The notes under the pieces: generated by a model
The model's database searches: none
Told to the model about the DNA's origin: nothing
The model's input: the letters and a program-made list of their open reading frames with translations, nothing else
Position numbers and translations under genes: made by a program
In this document: positions 44,911 to 53,372 of the stretch, one piece after another
Layout of the letters: the number at the start of each line of letters is the position of its first letter
Numbering within the stretch: the first letter of the stretch is position 1
Origin: Novipirellula aureliae
Lineage (GTDB): Bacteria > Planctomycetota > Planctomycetia > Pirellulales > Pirellulaceae
Direction: 5' to 3'
NCBI RefSeq assembly: GCF_007860185.1
Contig: NZ_SJPY01000005.1
Span: forward strand, 530,713 to 594,712
DNA: 64,000 nucleotides

Positions 44911-46687
44911 TCGAACTCATGTTGTCATCCGCCGGCGCGCGTTGAGCGAGATTGGTGATTTGTCATTGGTCATGATGCGGCGTTACCCGTCAGCGATTCT
45001 GATCGGCTTTTTCGCGGGCGCGGTTCCATGGATCATTGCCAACGCGGCGGTTTTGTATTGGATTCCGATCTTGGAATGGCAGCACGACCTATCCGATGAA
45101 CAAGCGTTGGCCGAAATCTGGCGTTATCTGGCATGGATGACACTGTTGGTAATCTTGGAAACACCTGCCGCAGGAATCGCGACGACCTTGTTTTTGGGTC
45201 AGGCGGTTTTCGAGAGCCAACCGACGTGGGCAAGCGTGTTTGCGGAAACGCGTCGGCATTTTTGGCGTTGGTTTTGGAAGTTGGGTGTCGTCCGCTTGGC
45301 TATACCCACACTGGTTTTTCTGTCGTTTCGCATCGGCCAACCCGCACATGGCTTTTTCGATATCGTTATCCCCATTGGCATCCTGATTGCCATGGCCGTT
45401 TTCCGTAGCAATCGACCGTTTCTGCCCGAGATTCTAGTCCTCGAACAATGTCCGCTACGAAGTTCCTCCGATGCCGTCATCACCGCAGGCCGACGGAGTA
45501 AATCGCTACACCAACCGATGGTCAGTGATTTGGGGGGGCGTTTTTTGGCGATTGGATTTATGTTGCTTTGGTTGTTTTTAAGTATCCTTTACACACTGGT
45601 CGCCCTGCGCGGATTCACGACAGGTGTTTGGGATTGGGACCTGTTTTTCCTGCTATTCCTTTTTCCCGCAGCCATTTGGACCATCGCTGGCGTTAGCGTC
45701 ATCGTGAGGCTATTGAATTACCTCGATACCCGAATTCGGCTCGAAGGATGGGAGGTCGAGTTGGCGATCCGAGCAGAAACGATGCGTCAATTCGGTGAAG
45801 AAGCTGGACTCATAAAACCGAAGAAGACATCGGTAACGAGGCAGCAGAAAAAAGCAGCGGCGACGATCGTTTCGACCGTTCTAATGGGCATCGTCCTGTC
45901 GTGCACGAGCGTCTCGGCGGCCGAATCTTCGGAACCTCTGTCTCCGGCGAGTGATGCACTTGGCAATACGAGTTGGTTCGACAAATCGACTGGAACGATT
46001 GTGCCCGTTCAAGTCGAAACGACCGTCGATGACTCGGCGAACCGTTCGAGTCGATGGCTTCCCAAACCGCCAACACCTAAGAAACAAAAGCCGGCTGCCG
46101 CAGCACCTGCTACGACGGGCACAGGCGGTGGTGGTTGGGGCGGATGGCTCGGCACCGATCTGACACTTGGCAACTTGTTCGGGTGGCTGTTACTTGTCGG
46201 AATCATTGTCGGCGCCGTCTCATTGTTGCTTTACGCGCTGTCCAAAACGGAACTCGATCTTGGTTCTGCGACCTCCAAAAAGACGACCCGTGAATCGGAC
46301 TTGCCCGATCAGCAAACGGTGGAGCGGATGAAGCATTTACCAGCCGAACTTCGTCGCAGCGATGTCAATCTGAGGAGCGAGGCGGAACGATTGATGACCG
46401 CGGGACAACTCGATCAAGCGGTCATCCTACTGTTTGCTCACCAACTATTGCTACTCGATCGAGCAGCCATTTTGCGGCTCAACCGCGGCAAGACCAATGG
46501 CCGATACGTTCGCGAGACAAAGTCAGCCGATTTTGAATTGGGGCGTATCCTTCGCCAGACAACCGATGCCTTCGAGAGCTCCTACTTTGGACGGCATTCG
46601 CTTTCCGTTGAATCCTTCGCTCCGCTTTGGGCAGACAATGCGAAGTTAGAAAAGATTGTGCACCAGCGAAGTGAGGTGGCGGCATGA
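44900..46687 (+). CDS. Multi-helix membrane protein with C-terminal DUF4129 domain
   Basis: 595 residues. The N-terminal half has about six membrane helices. A signal-like segment near residue 325 (TIVSTVLMGIVLSCTSVSAAES) suggests an internal helix leading to an extracytoplasmic loop rich in Pro, Lys and Gly (TGTGGGGWGGWLG). A further helix (about 425 to 450) precedes a C-terminal DUF4129-like cytoplasmic domain (LRSEAERLMTAGQLDQAVILLFAHQLLLLDR; NGRYVRETKSADFELGRILRQTTDAFE). DUF4129 is a usual partner of DUF4350, MoxR and SpoIIM-like genes. It overlaps the SpoIIM-like gene by 11 bases and the DUF4350 gene by 4 bases. Confidence 0.88.
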   Translation: MQLDRTHVVIRRRALSEIGDLSLVMMRRYPSAILIGFFAGAVPWIIANAAVLYWIPILEWQHDLSDEQALAEIWRYLAWMTLLVILETPAAGIATTLFLGQAVFESQPTWASVFAETRRHFWRWFWKLGVVRLAIPTLVFLSFRIGQPAHGFFDIVIPIGILIAMAVFRSNRPFLPEILVLEQCPLRSSSDAVITAGRRSKSLHQPMVSDLGGRFLAIGFMLLWLFLSILYTLVALRGFTTGVWDWDLFFLLFLFPAAIWTIAGVSVIVRLLNYLDTRIRLEGWEVELAIRAETMRQFGEEAGLIKPKKTSVTRQQKKAAATIVSTVLMGIVLSCTSVSAAESSEPLSPASDALGNTSWFDKSTGTIVPVQVETTVDDSANRSSRWLPKPPTPKKQKPAAAAPATTGTGGGGWGGWLGTDLTLGNLFGWLLLVGIIVGAVSLLLYALSKTELDLGSATSKKTTRESDLPDQQTVERMKHLPAELRRSDVNLRSEAERLMTAGQLDQAVILLFAHQLLLLDRAAILRLNRGKTNGRYVRETKSADFELGRILRQTTDAFESSYFGRHSLSVESFAPLWADNAKLEKIVHQRSEVAA

Positions 46688-48039
46688 TTCGGCGACGACA
46701 TCGTTATTTTATCGTGATCCTGTGTTGCGTTGGTCTCGTCGGTTGCAACCGGTTGTCGACCGACTACGGACAATCCGCTGGCTACATGGCCTCGCAAAGC
46801 TTGAATGGGTTCGGAGCCTTGCGGCAGACCTACATCAATGCCGGTGCGGATGATCTCGACGTGCGACGATTAACCGATCGAGTACAGCGGCTCGATACGA
46901 TCGTCTGGACGCCGACGTATTCGACTGCGATCGGAACCGAAGTGACCTTTTGGTTTGATTCTTGGCTTCGCCGTGACAAACGAACGTTAGTGTACATCGT
47001 TCCCGACTCGGGAAGCGAAGCGGATTATTGGTCGCAGGCAATCGAGTTTGCATTGCCCGACCAGCGTTTGGAATACCGTCGCCGGGCAGCCCGCAGTACC
47101 AACGAGCGGATTCAGTGGCGGCTCAACCGGGTACCCATCGCTAGTAACGGATGGTTTGAATTGGAACCGTTGGTCGAACGACGACAATTCGACACGTTCC
47201 GAGGTCGCTGGGCCAAGCAGTTAGAGGCTGTGGACGAAACCGATGATCCGAGAGCGACCCCACTTCAATCGGAATACGGAATCGAGCCCTACCGCGATAC
47301 CGATCGTTCCGTACCGCAGAATCAGCCGGCCAACGCCGCGAACCAAGGCTCGGCAACACCAATCGGACCCGTCGGCCCCACCGCTCCTGGGTCACCCAAT
47401 TGGAATAACACGGGGACGGCAACGCCGACCGGTACCGAAGTGATGTTTATGCCAGTACTAATGGATGATGCTGGCAAAACAGTGATCGCTCGCATCACCT
47501 CAAAAAAATGGCGTGATTCACAAATCATCGTTGTCGGTGGCGGTTCACTACTGACCAACTACGCCTTCACCCATCCAACCTCGGTTAGATTGGCCGACAA
47601 GATTGTTCATGAATCGCTGTTAGCCGATACCTCCCCACCCAAGGTCGGATTTACAAGCATTCCGCCCGCGTATATGTCGGTCAGTTCATCAAAACCGGGG
47701 GTACCAAAGGCGACCGGGATGGAATTATTGACGGTTTGGCCGGTCAGTTTGATCACGATTCATGCCGTCTTACTTGGAATCGTCGTTTGCCTGATGCTGA
47801 TTCCCTCACTTGGTCGACCCAAACGAGTTCGTTACCATGCAACGAGTCACTTTGGCGCCCATTTGGATGCGGTAGCTGAGTTGATGAATCGTGCGAAAGG
47901 TGAGACATTCGCGAGAAGCCGAATCAGCGATTATTTCCGCCGCGTCCACGGTGAAACGACTGGCCAATGGATCATCGAAGAGCCGACATCCCAAGAGGTC
48001 GAACCGAAAGAACAAGAAGCGAACGAGTCACCACAATGA
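46684..48039 (+). CDS. DUF4350 lipoprotein
   Basis: 451 residues. The signal ends ILCCVGLVGC, giving a lipobox cysteine at about residue 21. DUF4350 features follow: SLNGFGALRQTYINAGADD, RVQRLDTIVWTP, a linker rich in Pro and Thr, and QIIVVGGGSLLTNYAF, then a C-terminal membrane helix (about 360 to 378) and a cytoplasmic tail with FARSRISDYFRRVHGET. DUF4350 resembles a glutamine-amidotransferase-like or GATase fold without proven activity. It lies between DUF4129 (4-base overlap) and moxR (113-base gap with a small palindromic repeat). It is likely an extracytoplasmic partner of the MoxR system. Confidence 0.9.
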   Translation: MIRRRHRYFIVILCCVGLVGCNRLSTDYGQSAGYMASQSLNGFGALRQTYINAGADDLDVRRLTDRVQRLDTIVWTPTYSTAIGTEVTFWFDSWLRRDKRTLVYIVPDSGSEADYWSQAIEFALPDQRLEYRRRAARSTNERIQWRLNRVPIASNGWFELEPLVERRQFDTFRGRWAKQLEAVDETDDPRATPLQSEYGIEPYRDTDRSVPQNQPANAANQGSATPIGPVGPTAPGSPNWNNTGTATPTGTEVMFMPVLMDDAGKTVIARITSKKWRDSQIIVVGGGSLLTNYAFTHPTSVRLADKIVHESLLADTSPPKVGFTSIPPAYMSVSSSKPGVPKATGMELLTVWPVSLITIHAVLLGIVVCLMLIPSLGRPKRVRYHATSHFGAHLDAVAELMNRAKGETFARSRISDYFRRVHGETTGQWIIEEPTSQEVEPKEQEANESPQ

Positions 48040-48042
48040 ACA

Positions 48043-48105
48043 GCTGGAGTCATACCCTTAAGCGATTTCCGATCCGCGTGAATCGGCTGAAGCCTGGACT
48101 CCAAC
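48043..48105. repeat. Imperfect GGAGTC...GACTCC hairpin repeat
   Basis: GCTGGAGTC on the left and GGCTGAAGCCTGGACTCCAAC on the right form an imperfect stem. The right arm is of the AGGCTTCAGCC type related to the in-gene element at 38018. It lies in the gap before moxR. Confidence 0.6.
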
Positions 48106-48152
48106 GTGGCAACTCCACATACTGAAATTTAACTTACCACCGGGCGATACCT

Positions 48153-49175
48153 TTGAATCCTTCTGATACCGAGCCAACCGAACCGACAACAGCTCAACCA
48201 ACACCCGTTGCATCGACAAAGATGGTCCCTATTCAAAAACTGTTTGCCCGCATATCGACGGAAGTGGGCAAACTGTTTGTCGGTCAAGACGAGTTAGTGC
48301 TGGGCACGTTAACCGCGCTTTTCGCAGGCGGCCATGTGCTGATCGAATCGGTACCAGGCCTGGGCAAGACACTATTCGTTAGAGCGCTCGGCCAAACGTT
48401 GGGATGTGAATTTGGGCGAATCCAATTTACTGCCGACCTGATGCCATCGGACATCACCGGTGCACCAGTATTCGATATGCAAAAGAGTGAATTTCGTTTT
48501 CGGCCTGGGCCCGTTTTTACCCAGCTTCTTTTGGCCGATGAAATCAATCGATCGCCCGCGAAAACGCATGCAGCATTGTTGGAAATCATGCAAGAATACC
48601 GAGTTACGGTGGATGGAACGAGCCACCGGGTGCCGCGTCCATTCCTGGTCTTGGCGACGCAAAACCCGCTCGAGAGCGAAGGTACTTACAATTTACCGGA
48701 AGCACAACTTGACCGGTTTATGTTTAAACTGCGAGTCGATTATCCGACATCCGATCAAGAAGCCGAAATTCTAAAAATGCACAGCCTACAAATCGACTTG
48801 AACCAACGACTTCGTGAGGAGGTCCAAAAGGTCACAACACCAGAACAGCTTCAAAAGGCGATGAGGATGTGTGGTCAGGTACTTGTCGAAGACAGCTTGG
48901 TGGATTACATCAACAAGATTGTCCGGGCAACACGGACTTGGCCTGCGTTTCATATTGGTGCATCACCGCGAGCGGGGTTAGCATTGATGCAGGCCGCTCG
49001 GGCGCTGGCTGCATTTTCAGGCCGCGACTATGCGGTTCCCGACGATGTCGTCGAAATCGCTCTGCCAGCGCTGCGGCACCGCGTACAATTGACAGCGGAA
49101 GCAGAAATTGAAGGCCGCACCGCTGACGAAGAGCTCGAGTCGCTCATCCGCGGCATCGAGGTCCCAAGAGATTGA
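48153..49175 (+). CDS. MoxR family AAA+ ATPase (SpoIIM/DUF4129 cluster)
   Basis: 340 residues from a TTG at 48153; an ATG at 48222 would remove a Thr/Pro-rich extension of 23 residues. Walker A reads SVPGLGKT (66 to 73; the first glycine is serine), Walker B LLLADEINR, sensor 1 VLATQNPLESEGTYNLPEAQ, and SPRAGLALMQAARALA near the end. The clear match to MoxR and the position after DUF4350 fit an ATPase acting on membrane or extracytoplasmic partners. In related clusters a DUF58 gene normally follows; here the next 190 bases hold only repeats and then a convergent gene. It is a distant paralogue of the Bat-operon MoxR. Confidence 0.94.
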   Translation: MNPSDTEPTEPTTAQPTPVASTKMVPIQKLFARISTEVGKLFVGQDELVLGTLTALFAGGHVLIESVPGLGKTLFVRALGQTLGCEFGRIQFTADLMPSDITGAPVFDMQKSEFRFRPGPVFTQLLLADEINRSPAKTHAALLEIMQEYRVTVDGTSHRVPRPFLVLATQNPLESEGTYNLPEAQLDRFMFKLRVDYPTSDQEAEILKMHSLQIDLNQRLREEVQKVTTPEQLQKAMRMCGQVLVEDSLVDYINKIVRATRTWPAFHIGASPRAGLALMQAARALAAFSGRDYAVPDDVVEIALPALRHRVQLTAEAEIEGRTADEELESLIRGIEVPRD

Positions 49176-49190
49176 AGCCGATCCCAAAAC

Positions 49191-49322
49191 GAGCACCCAC
49201 AGCCGTAGTGGATCTTGTTAAAGATCCCATTGCAGCAAACACAGCCGGTTCTTCGAGCACCCACAGCCGTAGTGGATCTTGTTAAAGATCCCATTGCGGC
49301 AGGATCTTTAACAAGTTCCACT
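49191..49322. repeat. Duplicated AGTGGATCTT hairpins with a copied comB end
   Basis: A 43 bp unit occurs at 49191-49233 and 49255-49297, each with the hairpin GGATCTT-GTTA-AAGATCC. An inverted copy follows (49302-49322). The 21 bp between the units (GCAAACACAGCCGGTTCTTCG, 49235-49255) is identical to the 3' coding end of comB at 49376-49396. Confidence 0.92.
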
Positions 49323-49365
49323 CCCATCCGGCCGTCGCAATCGCAACGATCGTCTCTTCGAAAAT

Positions 49366-50112
49366 CTATTCCACTGCAAACACAGCCGGTTCTTCGTGTA
49401 CCCGCTTTGGGATCAGGCAATAAGCATCCACATTCGCACACAAACCAATATCCGATTCGTAGCCAACACGAACCAAGTTTCGGCCTCCCTGGGATCGTTT
49501 CAGAACTTCGCTTAGTTCCTCTGGTGAAGGCATTGTCTCTCGTCCAAACGACGATCTCCATAATTGTCGAGCAATGATCGATTCATCATTCAATTCCAGC
49601 TCGAACCGCTGATCGCAGATCGATAGGACGGCACCGGCGAATAAGACGTCTTCCATTGTGATCGATCCATTGGTCCCAGCGCAGATCAAATCAACGTTTG
49701 AATCGGCCGGCAACGATCTAGCGATTGCGGACAGGTTTAAAAAGCAGCCAATCCAAACCTCTTTTGCCGAGGCTGCAGCCGCGATCGCTTGGGTGCCGTT
49801 GGTTGTCGTTAAAATCAGGTCACGGTTTTTCACTCGACTCGCTGTATAAGATGCAGGCGAGTTACCGAGATCGAAGCCTTCGATTCGAGTGCATTGTCGT
49901 TCTCCGCAAAGCAGCGGTGTTAAGTCGCGATCCGATGTATATTCTTCCGCCAGATCACGAGCGTCGTCGACTTCGCGAGTCGTGATCACTCGACGAGCAC
50001 CGGCGGCCAACGCCGCTACCATCACCGAAGAAGCACGTAGAACATCGATCACGATGGCCACATCCGCATCGGTGCTCGCGGAAGCGGATAGAAAGGAAGT
50101 ATCCATTTGCAT
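49366..50112 (-). CDS. comB: 2-phosphosulfolactate phosphatase family protein (ComB)
   Basis: 248 residues from the ATG at 50112 (an ATG at 50106 is possible). ComB motifs: IVIDVLRASSVMVAALAAGA, LCGERQCTRIEGFDLGNSP, DLILTTTNGTQAIAAA, DVDLICAGTNGSITMEDVLFAGAV. In methanogens the enzyme hydrolyses 2-phosphosulfolactate to sulfolactate in coenzyme M synthesis; in bacteria the role is uncertain and may concern sulfolactate. No comA or comC neighbour is present. The start lies 5 bases after the CPXCG gene stop, so the two are likely cotranscribed. The 3' end shares a 21 bp block with the repeat cluster just downstream. Confidence 0.88.
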   Translation of the reverse strand: MQMDTSFLSASASTDADVAIVIDVLRASSVMVAALAAGARRVITTREVDDARDLAEEYTSDRDLTPLLCGERQCTRIEGFDLGNSPASYTASRVKNRDLILTTTNGTQAIAAAASAKEVWIGCFLNLSAIARSLPADSNVDLICAGTNGSITMEDVLFAGAVLSICDQRFELELNDESIIARQLWRSSFGRETMPSPEELSEVLKRSQGGRNLVRVGYESDIGLCANVDAYCLIPKRVHEEPAVFAVE

Positions 50113-50117
50113 TGTAA

Positions 50118-50309
50118 CTAAAACCGATCCTGTTCCGGTTCTGCCCAAGTGCGAGCTTCGTCGTCGACCCAATCGACATGGATAACGCTGGGGTTACAGC
50201 AAACGGGACAATCTTCTACATATTGTTGATGGCTTCCAGCCGATGGATCGAGTGGAATCACAATCTCTTCCCCACAACTGTCACAAACATAGCTCGCTTC
50301 GGTGTCCAT
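50118..50309 (-). CDS. CPXCG-motif cysteine-rich small protein
   Basis: 63 residues from the ATG at 50309. The pattern YVCDSCGEEIVIPLDPSAGSHQ, then YVEDCPVCCNPSVIHVD, gives CxxC and CPxCC pairs and matches the short CPXCG family, which probably binds zinc. A longer upstream frame to 50390 lacks similar character. Such genes commonly lie beside unrelated housekeeping genes and have no known role. It precedes comB by 5 bases and is divergent from the recQ gene at 50458. Confidence 0.85.
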   Translation of the reverse strand: MDTEASYVCDSCGEEIVIPLDPSAGSHQQYVEDCPVCCNPSVIHVDWVDDEARTWAEPEQDRF

Positions 50310-50457
50310 TGCATTATTTCCTTGAATGTATTTAGCGACTCTAAGTTCTTTGCATGTTGTTATTTTGGTCGCGATTCGTTCTCGATGCAATCAGACCAAT
50401 ACCCTATAATCAGCTCAATATTAGCACATCTCGCCAACCTAAACGTCTAGAACATCC

Positions 50458-53352
50458 ATGTCCGGAACCGCAAATCCAGGAACGCCACTTGCGCAAAAGG
50501 CTGGCGTTTCCAGCACCGTTGATCCGACCATCCTGCTGGCTCGGTTCGGTTTATCTGAGTTTCGGGCTGGTCAACGCGATGTTGTCGATGCAGTCGATGC
50601 GGGGGCCGACGTGATGTGCGTGATGCCCACCGGCGGGGGAAAAAGCTTGTGCTATCAATTGCCAAGTCTCGGACGGGCTGGAACGACTATCGTCGTATCC
50701 CCCCTGATCGCGTTAATGAAAGATCAAGTCGATTCGATGAAGGCACTCGGCATCAACGCGAAGTTGCTCAATAGTAGTCTGAGTCAAGCCGAGCAAACGA
50801 GCGTGATGCAAGAGATGTCGCAGGGGATTTTGGATTTGGTCTACGTCGCCCCAGAGCGACTTCGCAATGCTCGGTTTTTAGAGGCGGTTTCCACCGCGAA
50901 CGTCAGTCTATTGGCGGTCGATGAAGCACACTGTGTGAGTGAATGGGGTCACGATTTTCGCCCCGACTATTCCCGTTTGGGACGATTTCGCGACCGCTAT
51001 TTGAAGAATGTGCAAACCATTGCGTTAACGGCAACCGCCACACCGACGGTTCGCCAAGACATTGTGGATTTGTTAAGACTACGAAATCCGCGAACGTTTG
51101 TCACCGGATTTACCCGAGAAAACTTGAGGTTTTGTGTTCAGCATTCCAAAAGCGAAAAAGAAAAGAACGAGCAGCTGCAAGACTATTTAACAGGTCGCGA
51201 AGGAGCGGGAATCATCTATGCGGCGACTCGAAAACGATGCGAAGAGTTGGCGAGTTGGTTGCCGGAGAAAACCAGACGTCCTATCGGCGTCTATCATGCT
51301 GGACTCGAACCGGCACAGCGACGCAAAGTGCAAGACGACTTTATGTCTGGGAAATTATCAGCAATCGTCGCCACCAATGCATTTGGAATGGGAATCGATA
51401 AGGCCGATATTCGCTTTGTCGTTCACTACAATATGCCTGGTAGTTTGGAAGCTTACTATCAAGAAGCCGGACGCGCCGGGCGAGACGGAAAAGACAGTGA
51501 GTGCTTGCTGCTGTTCTCCTACAGCGATCGTTACATTCAAGAGTTCTTTATCGAAAACCGCTACCCGTCACGCGAAACCGTTCAAAAGGTTTACGAGTTT
51601 CTGTTGCGGCGTGAAGAAGACCCAATTGAACTTACACTCGAACAAGTGCGACAAGCGATTAATGTGAAGGAGGGTGCCGAATCGATTGGAACGTCCGAAA
51701 CTTTGCTGGCCAAAGCAGGCGTCCTAAAACGACTGGATAATTCGATGAACAGCGCCATCGTTCGTATCGATAGCGATGCGCCAACCTTGCTCGATTTCTT
51801 GCCCAAAGAAGCAAAGGTGCGGCGGCGAGTGATGATGGCTGTGGAAAAAATCGTTGGCCGCCAAAGGGGTGAAGATGTGTATGTGACCCCGCGTCGATTG
51901 TGCGAACTCGCAAAGGTCGATCGCGAACAATTATCACGCACCCTTCGAGAATTGAGACGGCTAAAGACGTTCGATTACATACCGCCATTTCGTGGCCGCG
52001 CGGTCCATTTGGTGGAGCATGACATCCCCTTCGACAGTTTGAATATCGATTTCGACGAACTTGCTCGGCGGCGTGATGCCGAATTCCTCAAGCTAGATGC
52101 TGTGATCAATTTTGCTCGCGCAAATGGTTGTCGGCAACGAGTCATCCTGGATTACTTTGGCGACCCGCAAAGTAAGAACTGTGATCGATGTGACCGCTGT
52201 GATCCGACCGGCGCCCGATCGACGACCGTCGTCAAACCAAAGCGGATCGGTGATCCATTTAAAGGCGTGGACAGAGATAGCTTCATTCGCGGCGTTCGGG
52301 TTGTTCTCAGTGGTGTCACGCGTATGCATGGTCGATTTGGCAAGATTTTGGTAGCCCAGATGCTGTGTGGATCCAAAAGCAAAAAACTATCGCAGTGGAA
52401 ACTGAACCGGTTGAGCACCTACGGCATGTTGTCGCTATTGAAGCAAAGTGAAGTCGTTGCCGTGATGGATGCATTAATCGAGCGTGGGTTGTTGGTGCAA
52501 AAGGAGGTCGAAGAACGAAGGCCAACCATTCATCTGAGTGATCCGGGCAGCCGCGTGATGCACGCAATCGATCCGCTCGAAGATGCACTTGGCTTGAAAT
52601 TTCCACTCATCAAACGGCTCGCTGCGGCTGCGAAAAATATTGAATCGGGCGACGTGAATGATGAAGCAAAGTCAAACCCCAATGCACCGGATCCAGTGTC
52701 AGCAAGCGAATCAACCGATAGAAATGCCGCCAATGATGCCAAGCCTGCGACTCAGGACGTCGAATTACCGGCTTCGACGACCGAACATAATCAGGAAGAA
52801 TTGACATCGGTACTGAAACGTTGGCGTCAAAAGTACTCCGCAGCACTCGGCATCCCTGCCTATCGTGTGTTAACCAACGCAACATTGATTCGAATTGCCG
52901 AAGCAGCTCCGCAAACGACAACCGAACTCGAAGCGATCCCTGGTGTCGGTACGGCGACGATCGAACAGTTTGGCTACGACTTAACCGAGCTCGTCAAATC
53001 GTTCTTGCGTGAGTCGGGAGAGGAGACGCCCATCGAACTCGAACCCGTTCTGACGCCAACGCCAACTCTGGAACCGGATCCGGATCCGGAACCAACGAAG
53101 GCGGCGAGGGCGCCCGAGCCTACGTTGCCAGTCGAGAAAACGGTTGCCGAGATTCCGGCAATCGACACACCAACGAGCGAAGCAGAACCGAACCAAGCGG
53201 AGTCCGCTTATTGGACGTGGCGACTCTTTCGCGATGGCTACACGATGAGCCAGATTGCCCTTATTCGTCGATGTCATCCAAAGCGGTTGAAGGAAGAGCT
53301 GAAAGTAGCGGCCGAAGCGGGGCATCCAATCGATGCGAAGTGGACGACGTAA
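50458..53352 (+). CDS. RecQ-family DNA helicase, long form with inserted winged-helix-like region
   Basis: 964 residues. Helicase motifs are intact: Walker A PTGGGKS (57 to 63), DEAH in AVDEAHC, TATAT, and [10 protein letters not shown]. About 180 residues separate the helicase core from the zinc-binding part ([20 protein letters not shown], about 560 to 580), more than usual; the insert includes winged-helix-like [24 protein letters not shown] and HRDC ([19 protein letters not shown]) follow, then a Pro/Glu/Thr linker and a C-terminal HTH ([18 protein letters not shown]). It unwinds 3'-5' in recombination and fork repair. Convergent with a second recQ gene. Confidence 0.93.
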   Translation: MSGTANPGTPLAQKAGVSSTVDPTILLARFGLSEFRAGQRDVVDAVDAGADVMCVMPTGGGKSLCYQLPSLGRAGTTIVVSPLIALMKDQVDSMKALGINAKLLNSSLSQAEQTSVMQEMSQGILDLVYVAPERLRNARFLEAVSTANVSLLAVDEAHCVSEWGHDFRPDYSRLGRFRDRYLKNVQTIALTATATPTVRQDIVDLLRLRNPRTFVTGFTRENLRFCVQHSKSEKEKNEQLQDYLTGREGAGIIYAATRKRCEELASWLPEKTRRPIGVYHAGLEPAQRRKVQDDFMSGKLSAIVATNAFGMGIDKADIRFVVHYNMPGSLEAYYQEAGRAGRDGKDSECLLLFSYSDRYIQEFFIENRYPSRETVQKVYEFLLRREEDPIELTLEQVRQAINVKEGAESIGTSETLLAKAGVLKRLDNSMNSAIVRIDSDAPTLLDFLPKEAKVRRRVMMAVEKIVGRQRGEDVYVTPRRLCELAKVDREQLSRTLRELRRLKTFDYIPPFRGRAVHLVEHDIPFDSLNIDFDELARRRDAEFLKLDAVINFARANGCRQRVILDYFGDPQSKNCDRCDRCDPTGARSTTVVKPKRIGDPFKGVDRDSFIRGVRVVLSGVTRMHGRFGKILVAQMLCGSKSKKLSQWKLNRLSTYGMLSLLKQSEVVAVMDALIERGLLVQKEVEERRPTIHLSDPGSRVMHAIDPLEDALGLKFPLIKRLAAAAKNIESGDVNDEAKSNPNAPDPVSASESTDRNAANDAKPATQDVELPASTTEHNQEELTSVLKRWRQKYSAALGIPAYRVLTNATLIRIAEAAPQTTTELEAIPGVGTATIEQFGYDLTELVKSFLRESGEETPIELEPVLTPTPTLEPDPDPEPTKAARAPEPTLPVEKTVAEIPAIDTPTSEAEPNQAESAYWTWRLFRDGYTMSQIALIRRCHPKRLKEELKVAAEAGHPIDAKWTT

Positions 53353-53372
53353 GATTGACGTAAGATTGTCGC

